Assembly: GCF_002101785.1 (NCBI RefSeq)
Contig: NZ_LQPJ01000101.1
Span: 1-64,000 of the forward strand
DNA: 64,000 nt
From: Mycobacterium palustre
GTDB taxonomy: Bacteria > Actinomycetota > Actinomycetes > Mycobacteriales > Mycobacteriaceae
Reading direction: 5' to 3'
Below, in pieces: positions 54,712-64,000 of this stretch. Numbering within the stretch: position 1 is the stretch's first letter; each line of letters opens with the position of its first letter. The notes beneath the pieces were generated by a model. It saw only the letters and a program-made list of their open reading frames with translations. It searched no databases and was not told the origin of the DNA. Position numbers and translations under genes: made by a program.

Positions 54712-55187
54712 CTACGCGCCCAGTGCCAGTTGCTCGCCGGTCGCCCGCACAACGGCGCCCAGCCTTGCTGGCCCCGTATATCCCGCCCGCCCGCGCTGGC
54801 ACGCCGGCGGCTACCGTGCTGATGTTCACGACGGCGCCGTTGCCTCGCTCGGCCATGCCCGGAACCAGCTGCGGCACCAAGATGTAGGGCGCCCGCAGGT
54901 TGATGTTGACGTGTTCGTCGAACAACGCGTCGTCGGTGTCTGTGGTCGCGCCGAACTTGTAGACACCGGCGTTGTTGATCAGGATGTCGACTGGACCCGC
55001 CGCGGCGGCCAGCCGCCGGACGTCGTCAGCGTCGGAAAGGTCGGCCGCCACGAAACGTGCTCGCCCTCTTGCGTTTTGGATCTCCTGCACCGTCTCGGCG
55101 CCCCGTTCCGCGCTGCGGCCGTGCACCACAACCTCGGCGCCGAGCGCGGCGAGTTGCACTGCGACCGCGCGCCCAACCCCTGTATTC
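54712..55187 (-). pseudogene. Truncated and frameshifted short-chain dehydrogenase
   Basis: The leftward reading begins within the coenzyme motif ('NTGVGRAVAVQLAALGAEV') right at the encapsulin stop, so the first 15 or so residues are lost. 'VDILINNAGVYKFG', 'GAVVNISTVAAGV' and 'YGASKAG' follow. After SKAG one base is missing; the expected continuation 'LGAVVRATGEQLALGA' is in another frame and hits a TAG at 54712-54714. About 60 C-terminal residues are absent. It is a decayed gene. Confidence 0.75.
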
Positions 55188-55985
55188 CTACGGGGCCAGG
55201 CAGACCGACGCCTCGGCGGTGTAGCACAAAAACGTCAGCGTCTCCTGCAGATACAGCTGCACGGTGTCGGCGTCGTGGCTGAGGTAGCCGATGGCGACGT
55301 CGGTGCCCAGCTGCAGGTCGAAGTCGCCGCCGCGGGTGGTGAGCACGAAGGCGCCGTCGATGGCCGGAGCCCAGATGATGTCACCGTCGACCAACCGGTT
55401 CAGGTGCTCGCGGATGGGATATCCGTGTTCGGTGGTCTCGCTGACCTTGGTGTAGACGTCGGCGGCCAGCAGCACCGAGTACGGCCCGTCCACACCGGCC
55501 AGCCGCAGCCCGGTCAGCGCGTGCGAGATGGCGTCGGGCATGTCGCGCGGGTCCTCCGGCAACGTCAGCGCGGGGTTGGAGCTGCAGGTGCGGATGCCCT
55601 CGATCGACGCAGCGGCGTAGCCCTCGAAGATGGTGCGGTCCTCGACGAACGCCAGCTTCTTGGCCGCGGTTTTGATCGGGTCCCAGTCGGAGTCGTTGGC
55701 GCCGCGCTCGACGTTGTCGATTTCGGTACGCGACAGGGTGAACGGAACACGCAGTCGCACAAGGGGTTTGCTCTCCCGCAGGTGCGCCACCACGCCGTCG
55801 GTCGGCGCCTCGACGTCCTGCAGCCGACCGGTGCTGATCGCCGCGGTTGCCGGTCCGCCCGGCTCGCTGACGTCGACCACCCGGCGCCCGGCGATATGGC
55901 GCTTGAACGTGCGGGTCGCCTCCAATTCGATTTCGCTCCAGGCGGCTTCGGTGACCGGTGCTAGGTCGCGGTAGAGGTTGTTCAT
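55188..55985 (-). CDS. Encapsulin shell protein
   Basis: 265 residues, the same length as the M. tuberculosis Cfp29 (Rv0798c). 'MNNLYRDLAPVTEAAWSEIE', 'KRHIAGRRVVDVSEPGG' and 'TLTFLCYTAEASVCLAP' are the HK97-fold family-1 encapsulin pattern. It self-assembles into an icosahedral protein shell in the cytosol. It follows the DyP cargo gene with a four-base overlap (ATGA), so shell and cargo are made together. Confidence 0.94.
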   Translation of the reverse strand: MNNLYRDLAPVTEAAWSEIELEATRTFKRHIAGRRVVDVSEPGGPATAAISTGRLQDVEAPTDGVVAHLRESKPLVRLRVPFTLSRTEIDNVERGANDSDWDPIKTAAKKLAFVEDRTIFEGYAAASIEGIRTCSSNPALTLPEDPRDMPDAISHALTGLRLAGVDGPYSVLLAADVYTKVSETTEHGYPIREHLNRLVDGDIIWAPAIDGAFVLTTRGGDFDLQLGTDVAIGYLSHDADTVQLYLQETLTFLCYTAEASVCLAP

Positions 55986-57001
55986 CGTGCAATTCCTTTC
56001 AGGCTGCCGATCGCCAGTGAGCCGTCGTCAGAAGCGGGGGTGGCTGGCCGCGCGGGTTGCGCGCCTCCGGGAAGTGGCGGTGGGTCATCGAGAAAATCGA
56101 CGGTGGGCGAGAAGAACAGCCCGCCGGTGACCGCCGTGGAGAACTCGAGGATGCGGTCGGTGTTGCCGGGCGGATCGCCGAGGAACATGTTCTCCAGCAT
56201 CCGCTCGGTGACCCGCGGCGTGCGCGAGTATCCGATGAAATACGTTCCGTACTCGCCCTTGCCGAGCTCACCGAAAGGCATGTTGTGCCGCACGATCTTG
56301 AGTTCGGTCCCATCGTCGTCGGTGATCACGTTGAGCGCGATGTGCGAGTTGTCCGGCTTGACGTCGTCGTCGAGTTCGAGGTTTTCCAGCTTGGTGCGCC
56401 CGATCACCAGCTCTTGCTCGGCGACCGACAGCGAGTTCCAGGACGACATGTCGTGCACGTACTTCTGGGCGTGGACATAGCACGAGCCCGCGAAATTGGG
56501 GTCCTCGTCGCCAATCGTGGTGGCGCTCACGGCCAATGGCCCGTCGGGGTTTTCGGTGCCGTCGACAAAGCCCAGCAGATCGCGGTTGTCGAAGTAGCGA
56601 AACCCGTGCACCTCGTCGACGACGCTGACCGCGCCCTCCATCGACCGCAGGATCCGGTCGGCCAATTCGAAACACACGTCGAGGCTTTCGGCCCGGATGT
56701 GGAACAACAGGTCACCCGGTGTGGCGGGGGCGGTGTGCCGGGGGCCGTGCAGCTCGATGAACGGATGCAGCTCGGCGGGACGCGGTCCGGAAAATAATCG
56801 GTCCCAGGCCTGCGAGCCGATCGAGGCGATCGCCGACAACCGTTTCGGTGGCTCGCGGAATCCGATCGAGCGGACCAGTCCCGATATGTCGGGCAGCGCA
56901 TCGTGCACGGTCGCCTCGCCGCCCTCGTCGATGGTGACGACGAGGAAGATCGCGGCGGGCGTCAACGGCTCCCGGATGGGTTGGGGTTGAACCGCGGGCA
57001 C
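55982..57001 (-). CDS. Dye-decolorizing peroxidase, encapsulin cargo
   Basis: 339 residues from GTG 57001. The DyP motif GxxDG is in 'GFVDGTENP', the proximal heme His lies in 'PDNSHIALNV', and the Arg near 'YFIGYSRTPR' is as expected. The last 13 residues (327-339), 'GSLAIGSLKGIAR', are the cargo-loading peptide that binds inside encapsulin. It reduces peroxide inside the compartment and may oxidise folate- or lipid-like substrates. It corresponds to Rv0799c. Confidence 0.95.
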   Translation of the reverse strand: MPAVQPQPIREPLTPAAIFLVVTIDEGGEATVHDALPDISGLVRSIGFREPPKRLSAIASIGSQAWDRLFSGPRPAELHPFIELHGPRHTAPATPGDLLFHIRAESLDVCFELADRILRSMEGAVSVVDEVHGFRYFDNRDLLGFVDGTENPDGPLAVSATTIGDEDPNFAGSCYVHAQKYVHDMSSWNSLSVAEQELVIGRTKLENLELDDDVKPDNSHIALNVITDDDGTELKIVRHNMPFGELGKGEYGTYFIGYSRTPRVTERMLENMFLGDPPGNTDRILEFSTAVTGGLFFSPTVDFLDDPPPLPGGAQPARPATPASDDGSLAIGSLKGIAR

Positions 57002-57009
57002 CTGCCGAC

Positions 57010-57039
57010 CCTAGCGTGGCGACGGCGAGCGCCGGAAGC
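57010..57039. repeat. 30-bp direct repeat, copy 1
   Basis: The 30 bases starting CCTAGCGTGGCG recur exactly at 57068-57097. Both lie in the gap between the DyP and pepC genes. The copies are 58 bp apart, start to start. Confidence 0.75.
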
Positions 57040-57067
57040 GGCGCGAGCAAGGAGCCGCGCAATCGGA

Positions 57068-57097
57068 CCTAGCGTGGCGACGGCGAGCGCCGGAAGC
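57068..57097. repeat. 30-bp direct repeat, copy 2
   Basis: Second exact copy; it ends one base before the pepC ATG at 57099, so it may supply the ribosome binding site (CGGAAG). Confidence 0.75.
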
Positions 57098-57098
57098 C

Positions 57099-58367
57099 AT
57101 GATGTTGGACATGTCGGCTAGCGCCGCAGGCCTCTGCGAATTCATCGACGCGTCGCCGTCGCCGTTTCACGTCTGCGCCACGGTGGCCGCGCGGCTGGGC
57201 GCCGCCGGTTTCACCGAACTCGGCGAGGCCGAGCGCTGGCCCGAGGCGCCGGGCCGCTACTTCGTCGTGCGCGCCGGCTCCCTGGTCGCCTGGAGCTCCG
57301 ACGGGCCGCAGGCGCCGTTCCGCATCGTCGGCGCGCACACCGACAGCCCCAACCTGAGGGTCAAGCAACACCCGGACCGGTCGGTCGCCGGTTGGCGGGT
57401 GGTCGCGTTGGAGCCGTACGGGGGAGCCTGGCTCAACTCGTGGCTGGACCGCGATCTCGGCATCAGCGGGCGGCTGTCGGTGCGGGACGGCGCCGGCATC
57501 GCGCACCGGCTCGTCCGCATCGACGACCCGATCCTGCGGGTGCCGCAGTTGGCCATCCACCTGGCCGACGACCGCAAGTCGCTGACGCTGGACCCCCAGC
57601 GACACCTCAACGCGGTCTGGGGCGTCGCCGACCGACCGGGTCACCTTGTCGACCATGTCGCCGAGCGCGCCGGGGTGGCGCCGGGCGACGTGCTGGCCGC
57701 CGACCTGATGACGCACGACCTGACGCCGTCGACGCTGGTCGGCGCCGACGCCAGCCTGCTGAGTGCCCCGCGGCTGGACAATCAGGCCAGCTGCTACGCG
57801 GGCCTCGAGGCCTTGCTCTCCGCCGAACCGCGCGGCTTTCTGCCCGTGCTGGCGCTTTTCGATCACGAGGAGGTCGGGTCGTCGTCCGACCACGGCGCCC
57901 AGTCGGACCTCCTGAGCACCGTGCTGGAGCGGATCGTGCTGGCGGCCGGCGGCGACCGGCAAGACTTTTTGCGCCGGTTGCCCGCGTCGCTGCTGGCCTC
58001 GGCCGACATGGCCCACGCCACCCACCCCAACTACCCCGAGCGGCACGAGCCCGGCCACCCGATCGACGTCAACGCCGGGCCGGTCCTCAAGGTGCACCCG
58101 AATCTGCGCTACGCCACCGACGGGCGCACCGCCGCGGCGTTCGAGCTCGCCTGCCGCCAGGCCCGCGTCGGGTTGCAGCGCTACGAGCACCGCGCCGACC
58201 TGCCGTGCGGCTCGACGATCGGCCCACTGGTCTCCGCGCGCACCGGCATTCCCACCGTCGACGTCGGCGCCCCGCAGCTTGCCATGCACTCCGCGCGCGA
58301 GCTGATGGGCGCCCACGACGTATCCGCCTATTCGGCGGCGCTGCAAGCGTTTCTGTCGCCCCGCTGA
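57099..58367 (+). CDS. pepC: M18 aspartyl aminopeptidase PepC
   Basis: 422 residues. Metal and catalytic motifs: '[13 protein letters not shown]' (His, Asp), '[11 protein letters not shown]' (Asp), '[16 protein letters not shown]' (Glu-Glu) and '[13 protein letters not shown]' (His). It removes N-terminal acidic residues from peptides as a cytosolic zinc peptidase. ATGs at 57099, 57102 and 57111 are possible starts. It matches Rv0800. Confidence 0.93.
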   Translation: MMLDMSASAAGLCEFIDASPSPFHVCATVAARLGAAGFTELGEAERWPEAPGRYFVVRAGSLVAWSSDGPQAPFRIVGAHTDSPNLRVKQHPDRSVAGWRVVALEPYGGAWLNSWLDRDLGISGRLSVRDGAGIAHRLVRIDDPILRVPQLAIHLADDRKSLTLDPQRHLNAVWGVADRPGHLVDHVAERAGVAPGDVLAADLMTHDLTPSTLVGADASLLSAPRLDNQASCYAGLEALLSAEPRGFLPVLALFDHEEVGSSSDHGAQSDLLSTVLERIVLAAGGDRQDFLRRLPASLLASADMAHATHPNYPERHEPGHPIDVNAGPVLKVHPNLRYATDGRTAAAFELACRQARVGLQRYEHRADLPCGSTIGPLVSARTGIPTVDVGAPQLAMHSARELMGAHDVSAYSAALQAFLSPR

Positions 58368-58381
58368 CCTACGATCCGGCC

Positions 58382-58729
58382 ATGACGCTAAACGTGGAAA
58401 TGGTCACGTTCGACTGCAGCGACCCGGCGGCGCTGGCCGGGTGGTGGGCCGAGCAGTTCGGCGGGACGACGCAGGAGTTGCTCGCCGACGAATTCACCGC
58501 GGTGACGTTGGCCGCGGGACCCAAGCTCGGATTCCAGAAGGTGCCCGATCCGACCCCCGGAAAGAACCGCGTGCACCTCGATTTCAGTGCCGCCGATGTC
58601 GATGGCGAGGTGGGGCGGCTGACGGCTGCCGGGGCCAGCGAGGTCGGCCGGCACAGCTTCGGCGACAACTTCCGCTGGGTGGTGCTGGCCGACCCCGAGG
58701 GCAACGTCTTCTGCGTGGTGGGACAGTAG
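58382..58729 (+). CDS. VOC-family protein (Rv0801-like)
   Basis: 115 residues. 'MVTFDCSDPAALAGWWAEQF' and 'RVHLDFSAADVDGEVGRL', then 'VLADPEGNVFCVV' are the glyoxalase-like fold of the small actinobacterial type. Metal ligands are not all obvious, so it may be a binding protein. It follows pepC by 14 bases and is probably co-transcribed. Confidence 0.86.
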   Translation: MTLNVEMVTFDCSDPAALAGWWAEQFGGTTQELLADEFTAVTLAAGPKLGFQKVPDPTPGKNRVHLDFSAADVDGEVGRLTAAGASEVGRHSFGDNFRWVVLADPEGNVFCVVGQ

Positions 58730-58737
58730 CTCGCGCC

Positions 58738-59133
58738 TCAGCCCTCGGCGAGGAAAAGCGGGTCGTAACGGATCACGTTCTCCACGACGATCCCGTCGCG
58801 GGTGCGAACCCGGTCGAGCCCGCGGATCCGGAACGGCCCGTTCGGTCCCGTGCCGCGTCCAACGTAGTGTAAAAACACCAGCTCCTCGCCCGCGGCCGCG
58901 CCGGGCACGGTGGCGCTGTCGACGACGTCAAGCGTCAAATCCGGTGCGGCGTGGAGAATTTCGGCGATCTTGGCCGTGTATGGCTCGATCCCCCGGACCG
59001 GCTCGGGGTCGCCCGGCCAGTAGCCGACGATGTCGTCGGACAGGATGTCGAAGCCGCCTGATATCGTCGGCGCGGCCCAAAAGTCCGCGAACGCCTTGGC
59101 GCTGAACTTCGGGGCGGATTGGACGTCGGTCAT
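58738..59133 (-). CDS. SnoaL-like polyketide cyclase-family protein
   Basis: 131 residues from ATG 59133 with AAGGAGG upstream. 'FADFWAAPTISGGFDILSDD' and 'ELVFLHYVGRGTGPNG' fit an NTF2-like fold. The gene is divergent from an XRE/MmyB-type regulator, and in actinobacteria such regulators usually control a neighbouring enzyme gene. It is thus the probable target (inference). Confidence 0.8.
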   Translation of the reverse strand: MTDVQSAPKFSAKAFADFWAAPTISGGFDILSDDIVGYWPGDPEPVRGIEPYTAKIAEILHAAPDLTLDVVDSATVPGAAAGEELVFLHYVGRGTGPNGPFRIRGLDRVRTRDGIVVENVIRYDPLFLAEG

Positions 59134-59229
59134 CGTTCCTCCTTGGGTCGGGCGCTTCGATCGAGCGCGTCGCAGCCAGCGTGTCCCCGAGCCCTGCGGC
59201 CGCACAATTACCTCCGAGGTCATCGCCAT

Positions 59230-59251
59230 CGGTAAGCGGGCGTGGTTACCG
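59230..59251. promoter_or_regulatory. Inverted repeat before the XRE regulator
   Basis: CGGTAA at 59230-59235 and TTACCG at 59246-59251 are perfect complements with a 10-base centre, eight bases before the GTG start at 59259. It is well placed for autoregulation by the XRE protein. Confidence 0.55.
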
Positions 59252-59258
59252 TTGCCTG

Positions 59259-60047
59259 GTGAGCCACGCTGCGGTGGGTGCCTTGTTGCGCGAGTGGCGG
59301 ACCCGGCGACGGGTGAGTCAGCTCGATCTGTCGCTGAGCGTCGGCGTGTCGGCGCGGCATCTGAGCTTCATCGAGACGGGACGCTCCCGCCCCAGCCCGG
59401 AGATGGTGCTCGCCCTTGCCGAGGGACTCGAAATTCCGCTGCGCGAACGCAACACGTTGCTGCTCGCCGCCGGCTTTGCGCCGCGGTACCAATCGCGCCC
59501 GCTCGAGGACGCCGCGCTGTCACCGGCCCGCGATGCCGTGCAACGACTCCTCGATGCGCACGACCCGTACCCGGGCATCGTGATCGACCGGTGCTGGAAC
59601 GTCGTGGGCACCAACCGCGCAGCCTCCGCGCTGACCACCGGGCTACCCGACGAGCTGCTCGGCCCGCCGGTCAACGTCTACCGGTTGTGCCTCCACCCCG
59701 ACGGCCTCGCCGGGCGGACGCTCAATTTCGCGGACTGGGCGGGCTACCTGCTGCACCAGCTGCGGCGCACGACCGCGCTCACCGGTGACCCGGGATTGGT
59801 GGCGCTCGAGGAGGAGGTGCGGGGCTACCCGGGGGTCGCGGCGGCGGCCACGGCGCGCGGCGCGGCACCGGACGGCGCGTCGCTGCTCATCCCGTTCGTC
59901 CTCGACGTCGGCGGTGGCCGACGGCTGTCGATGTTCACGACGCTGACGACGTTCGGGACCCCGCTCGACGTGACCCTCTCCGAATTGGCCGTCGAACTGT
60001 TCTACCCCGCCGACGCCGAGAGCGCGGACCTGCTCCGCGGGGAGTAG
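59259..60047 (+). CDS. XRE-family regulator with MmyB-like ligand domain
   Basis: 262 residues from GTG 59259. The HTH covers about residues 6-60 ('LLREWRTRRRVSQLDLSLSV', 'SARHLSFIETGRSRPSPEMV'), and the rest is an MmyB-like PAS-type sensor: 'DPYPGIVIDRCWNVVGTN', 'FADWAGYLLHQLRR'. Members bind fatty-acid-like ligands. It is divergent from a SnoaL-like gene. Confidence 0.89.
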   Translation: MSHAAVGALLREWRTRRRVSQLDLSLSVGVSARHLSFIETGRSRPSPEMVLALAEGLEIPLRERNTLLLAAGFAPRYQSRPLEDAALSPARDAVQRLLDAHDPYPGIVIDRCWNVVGTNRAASALTTGLPDELLGPPVNVYRLCLHPDGLAGRTLNFADWAGYLLHQLRRTTALTGDPGLVALEEEVRGYPGVAAAATARGAAPDGASLLIPFVLDVGGGRRLSMFTTLTTFGTPLDVTLSELAVELFYPADAESADLLRGE

Positions 60048-60055
60048 CTCTCTAG

Positions 60056-62350
<2,295 letters not shown>

Positions 62351-62382
62351 CCCGGCGGCGCGCTTCGTCGTTGGCCTTGTCA

Positions 62383-62970
62383 ATGGCGGCCGCCCTGGTC
62401 GGCTGGAGCGTGGTCGGCCCGCGGTTGCCCGGTGCCTGGCGGGTCACGGTGCAGGCCGGCATGAGCGCGGCGCTGGTGCTTCTCACCCGCGTCCCCTTGG
62501 GTCTGCGGCCGCCGCGGCTATGGCCGGGCCTGCGCACGGGGATGGCGGCCGGGGCGGTGGCGGCCGGCGCGATCGCCGCGACCACCTCGCTGCCGGCGGT
62601 GCGGTCGTCGATGGCCGTCCGGGAACCGCCGACGTCCGTGCCGGGGTGGCTGCTGCTGCGGATACCCATCGGAACGGTGTGGTCCGAGGAGGCCGCCTTC
62701 CGCGCCGCGCTGGCGGCCGCCGGTTCCCGCGCGTTCGGCCCGCGCGGCGGAAGACTGTTGCAGGCCAGCGCTTTTGGACTGTCCCACATCGTGGACGCGC
62801 GCGCGACGGGCGACCCGGTGCTCGCCACCGTGCTCGCCACCGGCGTGGCGGGCTGGCTGTTCGGTTGGCTGGCCGACCGATCCGGCAGCCTCGCAGCGCC
62901 GATGCTGGCGCACCTGGCGATCAACGAGGCCGGCGCGATCGCCGCAGTGACGCTGCGGCGCCCGGCGTAA
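62383..62970 (+). CDS. CPBP (CAAX-type) membrane protease (Rv0804-like)
   Basis: 195 residues with about six membrane segments. The CPBP motifs are EExxxR in 'SEEAAFRAAL', FxxxH in 'FGLSHIVDA' and HxxxN in 'LAHLAINEAG'. It is an intramembrane glutamic protease-like protein. The ATG at 62383 is used; a TTG at 62371 is an alternative. It lies 32 bases after purL and may be on the same transcript. Confidence 0.86.
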   Translation: MAAALVGWSVVGPRLPGAWRVTVQAGMSAALVLLTRVPLGLRPPRLWPGLRTGMAAGAVAAGAIAATTSLPAVRSSMAVREPPTSVPGWLLLRIPIGTVWSEEAAFRAALAAAGSRAFGPRGGRLLQASAFGLSHIVDARATGDPVLATVLATGVAGWLFGWLADRSGSLAAPMLAHLAINEAGAIAAVTLRRPA

Positions 62971-62979
62971 AAGTAAGGT

Positions 62980-63375
62980 ATGCCCGCCCGTCACAGACTC
63001 GATCCGGCACGGACCCGCGAGGCGGTGTCGGCCGTCGCGCCCTGGTTGCGCGACGAATCGCACCCGGCGCCCGGCCGCGACGCCGTAGCGACCGCGGTCC
63101 GGCTCACCGCGCGCACGCTGGCCGACGCCGCGCCCGGCGCCAGCGTCGAGGTCCGGATCCCGCCGTTCGCGGCGGTGCAGTGCATTGCCGGGCCCCGGCA
63201 TACCCGCGGCACCCCGCCCAACGTGGTGGAGACCGACGCGCGCACCTGGCTGTTGCTCGCCACCGGGCTGCTTGGCCTCGACGAGGCCCAGGCCGCCGGC
63301 GCGTTGACGCTGTCGGGCTCCCGGGCAGGTGAAATAGGCCACTGGTTGCCCCTGTTCGATGTGAGCGAAATGTAA
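62980..63375 (+). CDS. Sterol carrier-like small protein (Rv0807-like)
   Basis: 131 residues. 'RLTARTLADAAPGASVEVRI', 'PPFAAVQCIAGPRHTRGTPP' and 'VVETDARTWLLLATGLLGLD', with 'LTLSGSRAGEIGHWLPLF' at the end, fit the bacterial SCP-like family found beside purF in mycobacteria. The function is unknown. It follows the CPBP gene by nine bases. Confidence 0.83.
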   Translation: MPARHRLDPARTREAVSAVAPWLRDESHPAPGRDAVATAVRLTARTLADAAPGASVEVRIPPFAAVQCIAGPRHTRGTPPNVVETDARTWLLLATGLLGLDEAQAAGALTLSGSRAGEIGHWLPLFDVSEM

Positions 63376-63508
63376 CTCTGAACTGCAGCTTTAGGGTTGG
63401 CCGACCGATATTTTCTGGGGTCAACACGCCCGCGGGATTCGGCGCCGGCGCCGCCGTGCCCGTAGACTTCGTAGCGTCACCAATCGTTCGCCAGGGAGCC
63501 GCCGAACC

Positions 63509-64000
63509 GTGACCGTCGCTGGATCACAGGAATCCGACCAGGACCTGAACTCCCCTCGTGAAGAATGCGGCGTCTTCGGGGTCTGGGCCCCCGGCGAGGA
63601 AGTCGCCAAACTCACTTATTACGGGCTGTACGCGCTGCAGCACCGCGGGCAGGAAGCCGCGGGCATGGCCGTCGCCGACGGATCCCAGGTGCTGGTCTTC
63701 AAGGACCTTGGGCTGGTCAGCCAGGTTTTCGACGAGCAGACTTTGGCCGCCATGCATGGCCACGTCGCCATCGGGCACTGCCGCTACTCCACCACCGGCG
63801 ACACCACGTGGGAGAACGCCCAGCCGGTGTTCCGCAACACCGCGGCCGGCACCGGGGTTGCGTTGGGCCACAACGGAAATCTGGTCAACACCGCCGAGCT
63901 CGCCGCCCGCGCCCGCGAAGCGGGGCTGATCGGCACGCGGTGCCCGGCCCCGGCGACGACGGACTCCGACATCCTGGGGGCGCTGCTGGCGCACGGCGCG
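63509..64000 (+). CDS. purF: Amidophosphoribosyltransferase PurF (partial, 5' end)
   Basis: The first 164 codons from GTG 63509 run off the window edge. A short propeptide ends before Cys20 in 'REECGVFGVW', which becomes the N-terminal nucleophile of the glutaminase domain. 'YGLYALQHRGQEAAGM', 'IGHCRYSTTGDTTWEN' and 'LGHNGNLVN' are the PurF signature. It makes phosphoribosylamine, the first step of purine synthesis. The 133-base gap before it holds no clear gene. Confidence 0.95.
   Translation, partial: MTVAGSQESDQDLNSPREECGVFGVWAPGEEVAKLTYYGLYALQHRGQEAAGMAVADGSQVLVFKDLGLVSQVFDEQTLAAMHGHVAIGHCRYSTTGDTTWENAQPVFRNTAAGTGVALGHNGNLVNTAELAARAREAGLIGTRCPAPATTDSDILGALLAHGA

Noticed and set aside
63376..63508. 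Riboswitch or PurR-type control before purF
   Set aside because: No PurR box, purine-riboswitch core or clear terminator/antiterminator pair could be made out.

Overview
The window is about 68-70% GC mycobacterial chromosome. Its gene order follows the Mycobacterium tuberculosis block from Rv0754 to Rv0808, recalled from family and gene-order knowledge without any search: PE protein, phoPR, HIT protein, adhB, cyp51/cyp123 operon, aldA operon, purD, ggtA, purB, cyp126, purC, ptrB, emrB, purS/purQ, encapsulin/DyP, pepC, purL and purF. An intact ptrB, extra regulators and different flanking genes suggest a non-tuberculous, slow-growing species, possibly of the M. avium complex (inference).

Layout. 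1-9.3 kb: envelope and secreted genes (proline-rich exported protein, enoyl-CoA hydratase, lytic transglycosylase lipoprotein, a TetR/DUF4267 pair, a PE protein carrying a histidine-phosphatase domain, several small membrane or exported proteins) and a tRNA-Thr(UGU). 9.4-12.1 kb: the PhoP-PhoR two-component system and a HIT protein. 12.2-19.1 kb: a leftward operon with an NDMA-type alcohol dehydrogenase, two SnoaL-like proteins, a [3Fe-4S]-type ferredoxin, CYP51, an SDR, CYP123 and a TetR regulator. 19.3-22.8 kb: the divergent aldehyde dehydrogenase operon. 23-44 kb: purine biosynthesis genes (purD, purB, purC, purS, purQ), all on the + strand, interleaved with ggtA, an esterase, CYP126, a TDT-type transporter, oligopeptidase B, a DHA2 efflux pump and an FAD oxidoreductase. 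44-55 kb: an accessory segment between purQ and the encapsulin gene, with TetR regulators, small redox and VOC proteins, a MOSC-reductase-ferredoxin fusion and at least five decayed genes. 55-57 kb: encapsulin and its DyP peroxidase cargo. 57-64 kb: pepC, VOC and SnoaL proteins, an XRE/MmyB-type regulator, purL, a CPBP protease, an SCP-like protein and the start of purF.

Working together. purD, purB, purC, purS, purQ, purL and purF make IMP; PurS, PurQ and the small PurL form the FGAM synthase. Ferredoxin probably feeds electrons to CYP51 and CYP123. DyP carries the C-terminal peptide that loads it into the encapsulin shell. Most TetR genes lie next to clear inverted repeats that are candidate operators. 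The best is the GGACA-N2-TGTCC pair, one copy at each end of the divergent region between the cyp51/cyp123-tetR operon and the aldA operon.

No insertion sequence, prophage, integrase or CRISPR array was seen. The most distinctive material is the set of paired operator-like palindromes and the series of internally deleted or frameshifted gene relics, above all between 44 and 55 kb.
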